In this document: piece after piece, positions 34,610 through 44,500 of the stretch
Layout: each line of letters starts with the position of its first letter
How positions within the stretch are numbered: position 1 is the stretch's first letter
From: CAYLPJ01 sp964385465
GTDB lineage: Bacteria > Planctomycetota > Phycisphaerae > SM23-33
DNA length: 64,000 nucleotides
Assembly (NCBI GenBank): GCA_964385465.1
Contig: CAYLPJ010000002.1
Coordinates: forward strand, 186,001-250,000
Reading direction: 5' to 3'
The notes under the pieces: generated by a model
Databases searched by the model: none
Told to the model about the DNA's origin: nothing
What the model saw: only the letters and a program-made list of their open reading frames with translations
Position numbers and translations under genes: made by a program

Positions 34610-36136
34610 ATGGCCCTGCGCCAGGCAACCGGACCGCTCCTCGCCCCCTTCCTGCTCTGCGTGGCTGCCGCGCACAGCGAACCGTCCGCCGCTCCCGCCA
34701 CGTGCAGTTGGGGGCCGGTCCAGCCGCTCCGGCACGAGGTGTTTTCCGTGGCCGCGGGGCTGCACATACTGAATGTCAACGATGGCGAACCGGATCGGCA
34801 CGAGCCCTTCCTGCGGCTGCTGGGGGAACTTCGCCTGCCCGTGCTGCGGCTGCCCGGCGGCAATTCGATGAACCGCTGGTCGTGGACCGCGGGGCGGGAC
34901 CGCGAATGCCCGAACGCTCCCGCGCTCAATGTACCCGCCTGGACCCGCCTGGCCCGGGAAGGCGGCTCGGAACCGCTGTGGGGCATCAACGTCCTCGGGC
35001 CCGTCTCGGAAACCGAGCACCTTTGCGCGGAAATCCAACGCCGGGGCCTCTCCGCGCACCGTTTCCGTTTCGAACTGGGCAACGAGTTGTACATTCGGCA
35101 CTGGGACTGCGGTCTCGATGACTACCTCGAACGCGCCGCAAAGCACGCCGCGGTGCTGCGCCGTCACTTCCCGCAGGCCGTTCTCGGCTGTCCGGTTTCT
35201 TCGCTCTGGGGACTGTGGAAGGGACGGCAAGAGCCGCCCTTCGGCTTCAAGCCCCCCGACCGCCTCCGGGCCTGGCACCGCGCGGTCAGTGCCGCACCGT
35301 TCTGCGATGCCTTGGTCCTGCACATCTATCTCACGCCCAAGGAGTTGGACGATTACCGGGGCTGCTCCCGGCAGGACGTCATCGACTGGGCGCGGGTGCG
35401 CAGCGGTCGACAGGCCACCCGCGAGACCTTTGACGCCGCCTCGGCCCTCGCCCCGAAGAAGGAGATCTGGGTCACGGAGTGGGGCTTCAACACGTCGCAG
35501 TACATCCAGCGACACCCGAAGGAACGCCGTTGGCACGCGCACCAGACCATGCTGGCCGTCCTCCACGACGCCGGGGTGATGCTCAACACCGCGGTGCACT
35601 GCCCCCGCGTGACGGTCATGACGAACTGGACCCTGGTGAACCAACCCGCCGTGGCCCTCTACAGGACCGACACCGGCCCCACCGTCAAAGCCGCCCTGTT
35701 CCGCCTGCTGGACGAAGCTCGAGAAGGCTGTGACGGCATCGCGGCAGGCACGCTTGCCGTGGTCCCGAGCCTTCCAGGCCCGGCCCGCGGGCTGCAGTTC
35801 GCACACCTGAACGCCCCCGTGGTCGATGCGTTCGGGTTCTTCCGCGGCAAGATACTGCTGGCCGCGCTCGTGCTCAACGTGTCCGAGAGCCCGCAACGGC
35901 TGCGCTTCCCCAAAGAAACCGGGCGGGCGCGTTCGGGCACGTCCCTGCACGCGGCAAGCCTGTTGCCGGAGTGGGGCAACCCGGACAACCCGTCCGCCCG
36001 TTCCTGGAATCCCCCACGCCGCATCACCGAACTCGAGGTCCGCAAGACAGTGCTTACCGTCCCCCCCGCCTCCCTGTCCCTGCTGCGTTTCGCGCCCCCT
36101 CGCGGAGAGAACGGAGAGGACGGGGAATTCCCCTAA
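34610..36136 (+). CDS. Secreted clan GH-A glycoside hydrolase (GH79/GH39-like)
   Basis: The 508-residue protein has a signal peptide (about 1-23), then a TIM barrel opening with LRLPGGNSMNRW; FELGNELYI supplies the acid/base glutamate and WVTEWGFN the nucleophile, and a C-terminal beta-domain follows (about 400-500). The GNEL/TEWG combination is found in GH79, GH39 and GH51 relatives (glucuronidases, iduronidases, arabinofuranosidases). Pairing with a sulfatase suggests action on a sulfated glycan. AGGAG seven bases upstream fixes the start. Confidence 0.8.
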   Translation: MALRQATGPLLAPFLLCVAAAHSEPSAAPATCSWGPVQPLRHEVFSVAAGLHILNVNDGEPDRHEPFLRLLGELRLPVLRLPGGNSMNRWSWTAGRDRECPNAPALNVPAWTRLAREGGSEPLWGINVLGPVSETEHLCAEIQRRGLSAHRFRFELGNELYIRHWDCGLDDYLERAAKHAAVLRRHFPQAVLGCPVSSLWGLWKGRQEPPFGFKPPDRLRAWHRAVSAAPFCDALVLHIYLTPKELDDYRGCSRQDVIDWARVRSGRQATRETFDAASALAPKKEIWVTEWGFNTSQYIQRHPKERRWHAHQTMLAVLHDAGVMLNTAVHCPRVTVMTNWTLVNQPAVALYRTDTGPTVKAALFRLLDEAREGCDGIAAGTLAVVPSLPGPARGLQFAHLNAPVVDAFGFFRGKILLAALVLNVSESPQRLRFPKETGRARSGTSLHAASLLPEWGNPDNPSARSWNPPRRITELEVRKTVLTVPPASLSLLRFAPPRGENGEDGEFP

Positions 36137-36155
36137 GGATACCCGGGAAAGACCC

Positions 36156-36184
36156 TTGGCGCGCATCGGAATTTGTGGTATTCT
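36156..36184 (+). promoter_or_regulatory. Predicted promoter of the PEP-CTERM gene
   Basis: TTGGCG (36156-36161), a 17-base spacer and TATTCT (36179-36184) lie about 160 bases before the PEP-CTERM start, leaving a long untranslated leader of roughly 150 bases. I see no sigma-54 -24/-12 pair. Confidence 0.45.
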
Positions 36185-36344
36185 TTTGGCTCGTTGATCT
36201 GATTCGGTTGCTCGGGTGTTCAGCTCGGTCAAGCCTACCGGCTCAATGCCGGTCTTGTCGTACCCCGCTGAGGGAATTTGGTCATCTGCCGCCTGTGGCG
36301 ATGGTTCCCGGCGGGTCGGTCGGTTCAGAAACGGAGGATATCCA

Positions 36345-37055
36345 ATGTTTGAGAAACCCCTTTGGGCGGTGTGTGCGCTCTGTGCGCTGGCCGTCTTCGT
36401 CCCGGGCCTCTCGCCCGCATCCGCCCAGGACGTCGTGCTCTTCCAGGATGACTTCGAGGACAACTCGATGGATTCCTCGAAGTGGGCCAGCACGTCGGGC
36501 TACAGCGTCACCGAGGCCGACGGCATGATGAAGGTGGAGACGAACAGCACCGACAACGGCGGGGTGCTCTACTCGATCGACATCCCCTTGGACAACTCCA
36601 CGGGCCTGATCACCATGACCCGCCGGATGCTCGTCCACGAGGATTTCTCCGGATCGAAGTACTTCCGCGGCCGCCATCGCCTGCTGGAGAGCAATGACAG
36701 CGCGTGCCTGGAGGTGCTGTACTACGACTATAGTGGCACCAAGGTCGGCTTCGGTGACGAGTACAACGGCTACGCGCCGATCTACGACACGTGGTTCGAC
36801 GAGGTGGTGACGTACGACCCGGTGACCGGGAACGCCAGCTACAGCATCAACGGCCAGACGGCGGTGCCGGTGAACTTCAGCAACCCGCTGGACGGCGACA
36901 CGATCCAGTTGAAGTGCTACGACGAGCACTGGTTCACCGGGCACTACATCAACATGGACAGCATCACGATCACCCAGACCCCCGAGCCGGCCACGCTGGG
37001 CCTGCTGGCTGTCGGGGCCCTGGCGGCGCTGCGCCGCCGCCGGCGAAGCGCCTGA
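36345..37055 (+). CDS. PEP-CTERM sorting domain protein with LamG-like lectin fold
   Basis: The 236-residue protein has a signal peptide (about 1-28, ending SPASAQ), a beta-sandwich of concanavalin/LamG type (FQDDFEDNSMDSSKW at its start) and a C-terminal sorting signal: TPEPATLGLLAVGALAAL followed by Arg-rich RRRRRSA. Such proteins are recognised by exosortase and processed at the cell surface; no exosortase gene is in the window. GGAGG eight bases before the ATG fixes the start. It stands alone between the GH-A gene and a REPIN-like element, and its role (glycan binding or surface matrix) is inferred. Confidence 0.9.
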   Translation: MFEKPLWAVCALCALAVFVPGLSPASAQDVVLFQDDFEDNSMDSSKWASTSGYSVTEADGMMKVETNSTDNGGVLYSIDIPLDNSTGLITMTRRMLVHEDFSGSKYFRGRHRLLESNDSACLEVLYYDYSGTKVGFGDEYNGYAPIYDTWFDEVVTYDPVTGNASYSINGQTAVPVNFSNPLDGDTIQLKCYDEHWFTGHYINMDSITITQTPEPATLGLLAVGALAALRRRRRSA

Positions 37056-37071
37056 GCAGACCTCCCGGTCA

Positions 37072-37204
37072 GCCGGGGTCAGGTCTTCGAGATTCAATTC
37101 TCGTCAGCGCCTTGGCGCTTTCGCTCGCTTCGCTTTGGCATCTGAACAGCGTCAGTGGGCGTGGCGCAGGCCCGAGAATCGAATTCTGAAGACCTGACTC
37201 CGGC
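37072..37204. repeat. REPIN-like element (inverted GGTCAGGTCTT palindromes)
   Basis: Arms 37072-37103 and 37173-37204 are inverted repeats of about 32 bases with four or five mismatches; each arm carries GTCAGGTCTTC and an ATTC-type palindrome (GAGATTCAATTCTCG/CGAGAATCGAATTC). The 69-base centre contains further GC hairpins (GCGCCTTGGCGC). The end sequence GGTCAGGTCTT is characteristic of REP elements mobilised by RAYT (IS200-like) transposases; no such transposase is in the window. It starts 17 bases after the PEP-CTERM stop and ends 19 bases before the nucleoside hydrolase start. Confidence 0.7.
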
Positions 37205-37223
37205 GGGCGCGGAGGCTTCAGCG

Positions 37224-38189
37224 ATGCCTGTACCTGTACTCTTCGACTCCGACGCCGGGTCGGACATTGATGATTTGTGGGCGCTGGCGCTGGTTCTGGC
37301 CCACCCGGAGATCGAGCTGGCGGGCGCGACCACCGTTGCGGGGGATACGCAGGCTCGCGCGCGGCTGGTGGCGAAGATGCTGCGCCTCGCGGGCGCCGAG
37401 GCCGTGCCGGTGGCCGCGGGGCCGGGAAAGACGTTGGCGGAGATCGACGGCGGCGAGCCCGGGCGGCGCGGCGGGGGGACGCTCTCGCACACGCAGATCG
37501 TGCGGGAGGACGACCCGGAATTCGCCCGGGAGTATCCCGACGCGGTGGCGTTCATGCTCGACGCCCTCTCCCGTGCCCGCCGGCCGGTTACGATCGTGGG
37601 CACCGGCGCGTGGACGAACATCGCGGAGGTCATCCGGCGAGCGGACGGGCGGCAGCGGTCGCGGATCGGCGAGATCGCGCTGATGGGCGGGGAGATCCAC
37701 CTCCAGCACCGCGAGGCGAACATCGCCGGAGACCCCGAGGCCGCCGACGCGGTGCTGCGAAGCGGCCTGCCGATCTTCATGGGCACGTGGAGCGTCACGC
37801 GGCAACTGGCGTTTGCGATGGCGGAGGTCGAGGGGCTGCTGGGCGGCTCGCCGGCGCCGTTCGGGCGGGCGCTGCTGGAGGCCACGCGGATGTGGTGGGG
37901 CCCGGGGCAAGGCGTCAAGCCGGGCCCGGTCTGCTACGACGTCGTCCCGGTCTTCTGGGCGGCCGGCGAGCGAGAGGCGATCGGGGCCGTCGGCGTCGAC
38001 GAGGTCCGCGTCGAGCTTCTAGGGCGGCACACGCGGGGCGTGACGGTCGGCCCGCACCCCTGGCGGCGGGAGCGCGCCGAGCCCGTCGAGGCGACCTCCC
38101 CGGGCCGCCTGGCCGTCTCGGCGCGGCTGGACGCGGCGGCGATGAAGGCCCGGTACATCGAGAGCACCCGGGCGCTGCTGGTCGGGTAG
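37224..38189 (+). CDS. Inosine-uridine-preferring nucleoside hydrolase family protein
   Basis: The 321-residue protein begins LFDSDAGSDIDD, the calcium-binding DxDxxxDD motif of nucleoside hydrolases; VGTGAWTNIAEV and the EANIAGDPEAADAV block are also conserved. It would hydrolyse N-glycosidic bonds of nucleosides to base and ribose in the cytosol (no signal peptide). GGAGG upstream of the ATG fixes the start. The REPIN-like element ends next to this ribosome-binding site, so the transcript begins in or after the element. Confidence 0.92.
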   Translation: MPVPVLFDSDAGSDIDDLWALALVLAHPEIELAGATTVAGDTQARARLVAKMLRLAGAEAVPVAAGPGKTLAEIDGGEPGRRGGGTLSHTQIVREDDPEFAREYPDAVAFMLDALSRARRPVTIVGTGAWTNIAEVIRRADGRQRSRIGEIALMGGEIHLQHREANIAGDPEAADAVLRSGLPIFMGTWSVTRQLAFAMAEVEGLLGGSPAPFGRALLEATRMWWGPGQGVKPGPVCYDVVPVFWAAGEREAIGAVGVDEVRVELLGRHTRGVTVGPHPWRRERAEPVEATSPGRLAVSARLDAAAMKARYIESTRALLVG

Positions 38190-38259
38190 TCATCCGCTGC
38201 CGGGGCTGTCGGCGGGGCCCGGGGGCGGCGTTCGGCTCCCGCGGGTGCCGCCCGGGCGG

Positions 38260-40053
38260 TCAGAAGGGCCAGACGACCGGGGCGATAGCGAGTGTCAGGG
38301 CTCCGGCGAGGAGGTTCAGGGGCACGCCGACGCGGAGGTAATCGTTGAAGCGGTATCCTCCCGGCCCGTAGACCATGAGGTTGGTCTGGTATCCCAGGGG
38401 CGTGGAGAAGCTGGCGGACGCGGCGATCATGACGGCGACGGCGAAGGGCATGACGTTGACGTCCAGGGCCGAGGCCGTCCGCAGGGCGATGGGGAAGACC
38501 AGGATGGCGGCGGCGTTGTTGGTGATGACCTCGGTGAAGACGGTGGTGACCACGTAGACCATGGCCAGCGCCGCCCAGGGATTGCCCCGTACCAGCGCGA
38601 TGCCCCGCTCGGCGATGGCGGCGGCCAGGCCGCTGACCTGCATGGCCCGGCCGATGCCGAACGCCGCGGCGATGACCAGCAGGACCTGCCAGTCGACGCT
38701 CCGCCGCGCCTGCGGGCCGGTCAGGCAGCGGGAGAGGATCATCACGCCCGAGGCCAGCAGGGCCGCCTGGAGCATGCTCAGCCAGCCCAGCGAGACCGCC
38801 AGGACCATCCCGGCGACGGTGGCGACGGCGAGGCGCATCTTGTCGTGACGGGGCACCTGGGAGTCGGCGACCTCGCTGACGAGGTAGAAGTCCCGGTTGT
38901 CGGCGTTCCTCAGGACGAACGACGGGTGCGTCTCCAGCAGCAGCGTGTCCCCCGGCTGAAGCGCAATGTCCCCGATCTTGCCGCGAATCCGCCGCCCGTC
39001 GCGCGCGACGGCAACGATGGCGGCGTCGTACGTCGAGCGAAAGTGCCCCTCGCGGATGGTCCGGCCGACCAGCGGGCAGGTCGGCGAGACCACGGCCTCG
39101 ATCAGGCAGCGGTGCGCCCGCGGGTGGGACAGGTCGAAGAGGTGGTCCCCCGCCGGGCGCAGGCCGGGCATCTTGTGCAGTTCCACCACCGAGGCCACCT
39201 CGCCGACGAAGACCAGGCGGTCGTCGCCCTGGAGGGTCTCCTCGGGCCCGACGGCGGGCAGGACGCGGTCCCGCCGCCCGACCTCCTCGACGTCGCGCCG
39301 GACGATCTCCATCAGGTACAGCCCCGGCAGGTGGCGCAGGTTCGCCTGGCGGACGGTCCTGCCCACCAGCGGGCCGTCGGGCTGGACGAGCATCTCGACG
39401 GTGTACTCCCGCGGGTCCTCCTGGCGGTGGATGGGCGGCACGCGGTCGGGCAGCAGCCAGCGGCCCGCCACCAGCAGGTACGCCGTGCCCGCCAGCGCAA
39501 GGGGCAGGCCGATCCAGGCCGGCTCGAACATCGCCAGGCCGCCCAGGGAGGTCTGCGAGACCAGCAGCCCGTTGACCACCAGGTTCGTGCTCGTCCCGAT
39601 CAGCGTGCACGTGCCCCCCATGATCGCCGCGTAGCTGATCGGCAGCATCAGCTTGCTCAACGGCAGGCCGTGCTTGCGCGCCCACTCGGTCACCGCCGGG
39701 ATGAACATCGCCACCACCGGCGTGTTGTTCAGGAACGCGCTGAGCACCGACACCGGCGCGACAATGCGGAACTGCGCCCGCAGCAGCGACCCCGGCCGGC
39801 CGAGCAGGTGGTGGGCCACCCACCCGATGACGCCCGTCTGGCGCATGCCCGCGACGACCACGAACAGCACGCCGACGGTGACCATGCCCGGGCTGGCGAG
39901 GCCCTCGAGGGCCTCGCGGGCGTCGAGCACGCCGCAGACCAGCAGGACCGTCACCCCCGCGAGCATGATGAGGTCCGGCCCGATGCGGGTGAACACCATC
40001 ATGCCCAGCACGAAGCCCAGCACCCCCGCCGTAATCCATGCTTCCCAACCCAT
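38260..40053 (-). CDS. SLC13 family permease with two TrkA-C domains
   Basis: The 597-residue protein has about twelve membrane helices split by a soluble insert (about 205-365) of two TrkA-C (RCK-C) domains, the layout of DASS/SLC13 transporters of the SAC1/YfbS type. NNTPVVAMF and GTSTNLVVNG are the sodium/substrate-binding SNT-like motifs of the first half, ITNNAAAIL and GYQTNLMVYG of the second. Substrates in the family are dicarboxylates, sulfate and related anions; sulfate would suit this sulfatase-rich region, but this is inference. AAAGG lies upstream of the ATG. It follows the M14-like gene by 159 bases on the same strand. Confidence 0.92.
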   Translation of the reverse strand: MGWEAWITAGVLGFVLGMMVFTRIGPDLIMLAGVTVLLVCGVLDAREALEGLASPGMVTVGVLFVVVAGMRQTGVIGWVAHHLLGRPGSLLRAQFRIVAPVSVLSAFLNNTPVVAMFIPAVTEWARKHGLPLSKLMLPISYAAIMGGTCTLIGTSTNLVVNGLLVSQTSLGGLAMFEPAWIGLPLALAGTAYLLVAGRWLLPDRVPPIHRQEDPREYTVEMLVQPDGPLVGRTVRQANLRHLPGLYLMEIVRRDVEEVGRRDRVLPAVGPEETLQGDDRLVFVGEVASVVELHKMPGLRPAGDHLFDLSHPRAHRCLIEAVVSPTCPLVGRTIREGHFRSTYDAAIVAVARDGRRIRGKIGDIALQPGDTLLLETHPSFVLRNADNRDFYLVSEVADSQVPRHDKMRLAVATVAGMVLAVSLGWLSMLQAALLASGVMILSRCLTGPQARRSVDWQVLLVIAAAFGIGRAMQVSGLAAAIAERGIALVRGNPWAALAMVYVVTTVFTEVITNNAAAILVFPIALRTASALDVNVMPFAVAVMIAASASFSTPLGYQTNLMVYGPGGYRFNDYLRVGVPLNLLAGALTLAIAPVVWPF

Positions 40054-40212
40054 CGCCGCCGGCCTTTCGCGTTCGGCGGGGCCGCGACGGCCCGACCGAC
40101 CGCGGAACCCGCCATGGAGGCTATCGGCAGGCCGCCGTCGCCGGTGAAGCAGCGTCCGTGTCCGCCGCGGGCGGGAGCGCCGCGCGGCGCGGGCGGGGGG
40201 CGGGGCCCGCCG

Positions 40213-41445
40213 TCATGGCCCCCGCTTCCCCGCCGGGCGGGTGCCGCGGTAGCAGGCGGCAATGGCTTTCATCAGCGCCGCCCCGCTGGCGACGTTGGCC
40301 GACCGGGTGTCGATCGAGCCGGCGCCCTCGCACAGCACCGTCGTGATGCCGAACTGCCTGTGCGGGCCGTTGGCCCAGGTGCCCGGCGTGCGGCCGGAGG
40401 AGATCCGCAGCGGGCGGATGAGCCCGTCGGGGTCGCAGCGGTCGAGGACCTCGCGGAATCGCTTCCAGTCGCCGAGCCGCTCGGCGGTCATCTCGGGGCC
40501 GGGCAGGATCAGCGGATCGACGGTCCCGCCCCAGGTGTGCATGCTCCAGACGCTCGTCGGCGGGCAGTCGCCGCCCATCAGGGCCTCGAGGTCCTTCTGG
40601 TAGATGCAGGCCTCGTGGGTCTGCTCGGCGGGGTCGGCGCCCTCGCGGCGGTAGGTGCGGTTCATGTCCAGGCCCTCGGCGTTGGTCCGGTACCAGCCGT
40701 GGGTGGGCGCGTCGGGGCTCATCATGAGGATGAAGTGGCAGAGGCTGCGGCGGCGCGCGTCGCGCCCGGCGTCGCTGAGCAGCCAGTCGATCATGCCGAC
40801 CATCCGCCACTGCGAGTTGCACTCGCCGGGGTGCTGGTTGGCGAAGTAGTGAACCCACCGCCGGGCGCGGGGGACCTCGCCGTCGGCGCCGGTCAGCTCC
40901 ATGCGGTACAGCGCCCGCCCGCCCAGCGACAGGCCGAGTATCCGCACCCGCACGTGCCGGCTCCGCCCGTAGCGGGCCATCCGCGCCACGACGTCCTCGT
41001 AGGACATCGGCACCTGGTGCCCGACGATCACGCGGTCGGCGGTGAACCGCGGGAACACCAGCGTGTCGCCGTCGGCCTTGGGGTTCTTCGACCGCTTCTG
41101 CCAGTGCACCGGCTGCCACGATCGGCCGTCGTAGGAGAACGAGTGGAAGTACTCGTTGAACCGGTAGGCATTGGACCGCGGGAAGCGGACGTCCATGCGC
41201 AGCCGCTTTCCCCCGGCGTTGCGGAGGATCTCGAACTGGAGCTTGTTGCACCAGGCGGGCTTGTTCGGCGCGTGCCCGAGCGTGGCCCGGAAGTGCTCGG
41301 GGCCGAGCTTCTCGATGACCGTCCCGGCCGAGCCGAGCGGCCCGTCGAGGCGGAAGTCGTCGACGGTCAGTTCCCCGCCGGCGGCGGAGCCGGGGGCAAC
41401 GAGGGCGAGTACGGCGGCGGCTGCGACGGCGTTTGCGATGGTCAT
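40213..41445 (-). CDS. Secreted M14-family zinc carboxypeptidase-like protein
   Basis: The 410-residue protein has a signal peptide (about 1-24), a beta-sandwich N-domain (about 25-150, as in cytosolic-carboxypeptidase-type M14 proteins) and a carboxypeptidase domain with the zinc motif QHPGECNSQW (HxxE), the third zinc ligand in SMHTWG and a C-terminal glutamate in CEGAGS that fits the catalytic position. It would trim C-terminal residues or amide-linked side chains outside the cytoplasm. AAGGG seven bases upstream supports the ATG. It shares orientation with the histidine kinase upstream (64 bases). Confidence 0.85.
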   Translation of the reverse strand: MTIANAVAAAAVLALVAPGSAAGGELTVDDFRLDGPLGSAGTVIEKLGPEHFRATLGHAPNKPAWCNKLQFEILRNAGGKRLRMDVRFPRSNAYRFNEYFHSFSYDGRSWQPVHWQKRSKNPKADGDTLVFPRFTADRVIVGHQVPMSYEDVVARMARYGRSRHVRVRILGLSLGGRALYRMELTGADGEVPRARRWVHYFANQHPGECNSQWRMVGMIDWLLSDAGRDARRRSLCHFILMMSPDAPTHGWYRTNAEGLDMNRTYRREGADPAEQTHEACIYQKDLEALMGGDCPPTSVWSMHTWGGTVDPLILPGPEMTAERLGDWKRFREVLDRCDPDGLIRPLRISSGRTPGTWANGPHRQFGITTVLCEGAGSIDTRSANVASGAALMKAIAACYRGTRPAGKRGP

Positions 41446-41509
41446 GCATGCACCCTTCGCGCGTCGGGATGAATCGGAGGCGGCCATCGCCCGGGCGGAG
41501 GCGGCGGCG

Positions 41510-44500
41510 TCACCGGCGGAGCTCCTCCCGCACGCGCTCGAGGAGCTCGTCCGGAGAGAAGGGCTTCTTGAGCGTGGGATGGCCCTCAACGCGCGTCTGG
41601 CTGTAGCCGGTGACGAAGAGGAACCGCATCGCCCCGCGGAGGGCGGTGAGCTCCTCGGCCAGCCTGTCGCCGCGCATCTCCGGCATGACGACGTCGGAGA
41701 TCACCAGGTCGGGCACGGGGCCGTCGCCGGCGAGAAGCTTCAGGGCCTCCGAGGGCAGCGCGGCGACCAGCACGTTGTAGCCCGCACGCTCCAGCAGGTG
41801 CGTCAGGTAGGTCCGGACGCCGCGCTCGTCCTCGACGATGAGCACCGTCGCGGCCTGCTCGGCCGGTGCCAGTCGCGGGGCGTTCTCGGCCGTCTCGGCC
41901 GGGGCGGACTCCCCCGCCGGCGGCAGGAGGATGCGCACGGCCGTGCCCCCCCCCGGTTCGCTGTCGACGCGGATGAACCCGCCGCTCTGTCGGACGAAGC
42001 CCTGGACCATGGGCATGCCCAGGCCGGTGCCCTTGCCCTTGGCCTTGGTGGTGAAGAACGGGTCGAACATGCGGTCGAGGGTCTCGCGGTCCATGCCGGT
42101 CCCGGCGTCGATGACCTCCAGCAGCACGTACCGGCCCGGGCGTGCCTCGGGATACCGGGCGGCCTCGCTGCGGCCGATCTCGGCGGCGGAGGCCCGGATG
42201 ACCAGGCGCCCGCCGTCGGGCATGGCATCCCGGGCGTTGACGGCGAGGTTCAGCAGGGCCTGCTGGAGCCCGGGCGCGTCGATCCGCACGGGCGGGAGAT
42301 CGCCGACGATCTCGGTGTGCAGCTCCAGGTCCTCGCCGATCATGCGCCCGACGGGCTTCTCGCTGGCGGCGAGCAGCTCGCCGACGTCGACGATCTCGGG
42401 ATGGAGCACCTGCTGGCGGCTGAAGGCGAGCAGGTGGCTGGTGGTCGATCGCGCCCGCCGCGCTGCCTGGCGGATCTCGCCGGCCCATTCGCCCAGCGGG
42501 TCGCCTTCCGGGCGGTCCATCAGCAGCATGTCCGCGTAGCCCAGGATGACCTGGAGCTGGTTGTTGAAGTCGTGGGCGACCCCCGCGGCGAGTCGTCCGA
42601 CGGCCTCCATCTTCTGGGCCTGGCGAAGCTGGGCCTCGCGGGCCTTCTCGTCGGTGATGTCCCGCGCCATGGCGACCATGCCGACCGCCTCGCCGCGGTC
42701 GCCGTGGATCAGCGAGCAGGACATCCACGTCTGGAACGTGCTGCCGTCGGCGCGGGCGTGGCCCAGTTCGCCCTCGAAGGAACCCTCCCTGCGGATCCGG
42801 TCCAGCGCGGGCAGGACCTCGTCGCCGAACTGCCGAGGCGTGTGGAACCGTGCCACCATCTCCCCGAGGACCTCCTCGCGGTCCATGCCGTGCATCTCGG
42901 CCCACGAGCGGTTGACGTAGCGGACCGTCCCGTCGAGGTCGGCCACGGCGATCCCGTCGACGGCCTGCTCCACGCCGCTCTCGAGGCGCCGCAGCTCGTC
43001 CATCGCGTGCTGGCGCTGCGAGACGTCGCGGCAGAGCCCCTGGATCAGCGTCCGCCCCCCGTACTCCACCAGGCTGATCCGCACCTCCACGGGGAAGATC
43101 CGCCCGTCCTTGGCCTGCTGGCGGGCCTCGAACTCCAGCGGCTTGCCCGGCTTGAGCTCGTCGTAGAACCGCCCGCCCTCGGCCCGGTCGGCGTAGTCGG
43201 GGTCCAGGTCGGCGACCTTCATCCCCAGCAGCTCCTCCCGCGTGTACCCGTACGTCCTGCACGAGCACTCGTTGACGTCCAGGATCCGCCCGGTGAGGTC
43301 GTGGACGATCAGGCAGTCCGCCGACTGCATCACCAGCGCGCGATACCGCTGCTCGCTCTCCCGAAGCGCCGCCTCGGCCGCCTTGCGCTCGGTGATGTCG
43401 GTCGCGATGCTCAGCAGCGCCGGGCTGCCGTCCCATTCGGTCTTGCGGGCCAGGACCTCCAGCGGGAAGGTCGAGCCGTCGGCGCGGTAGTGCTCGACCT
43501 CGAACCGCGCCTCGCCGTCGCGGTCGATCTGCCGCATTCGCTGCTCGATCAGCTCCCGGCTGGAAGGAACGTCCACGTCCGCGAGGTTCAGGGCCAGGAA
43601 GTCCTCCGGCTCCACGCAGCCGTGCAACTCGCAGTTCCGCCGGTTGGTGAACAGGAACCGCCCGTCGGTGTTGTGGACGGTGATCCCGGCGGGGGCGGCG
43701 TCGATCATGTGGCCGAGCACGGCGATCCGCTCGTCTCGCTGCCGCTGCTCCGTGATGTCCACCAGGATGCCCCGGTAGCTCTCCGGCCTGCCCTCGCCAC
43801 CTCGCCGGATGGTCGTCATGTCCCGCACCCAGCGGAGCTCGCCGTCGGGGCGGACGATCCGGTACGGCGCGTGCTCGAAGGACGCGACGCCCGGATCCGC
43901 CGCCGCGGCGGCTACCTCATCCTCAACGCGCCGGAGATCGTCGGGGTGGATCACGTCCGGGTAGGCGACCTCGCCGGAGAGGAACGCCTCGGCGTCTCGC
44001 CCGAAGAGCGACGCGACGTTCGGCGTGACGAATGTCACCGGCCAGCGGTCGGCGTGCTGCCAGACGAACGCCACCGCGGGGCTGCGGCTGAGGATCTCGT
44101 TGGCCAGGCGGAAGTCCTCGGTCAGCTCGATCTTGTGCAGGGCGAAGGCGAGGTCCCCCGCGACCTCCCGCAGGTAGTCCTGCTCCTCGGTGTCGTCGGC
44201 GTACTCGCCGGGAACGGACACCGCCAGGGCACCGCGGAGTTTCCCGTCATGCGCCAGGCGGTGGGCCAGCCCGGCCCGGCCGGCGTAGGCGTGGGACAGC
44301 GGGCACCGGGGGCAGGCCTCCGGGGGGTCGCGGCGCACGGCCACGCCGTCTTCCTCCAGCGCTTCCCGCATGCATCCGGGGAACCGCCCGCGGGCGAGGT
44401 TGCCGGCCATCACGTCGAACTCGCCGTCGAACCCCGACGAGGCGGTGATCGTCACGTTGCGGTCGCCGTCCATCACGGCGATCCATGCGTTGTAGTAGCC

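Noticed and set aside
36137..36344. Sigma-54 promoter for the PEP-CTERM gene, suggested by rpoN in the same window
   Set aside because: No GG-N10-GC pair in the -24/-12 arrangement; a -35/-10 pair fits better.
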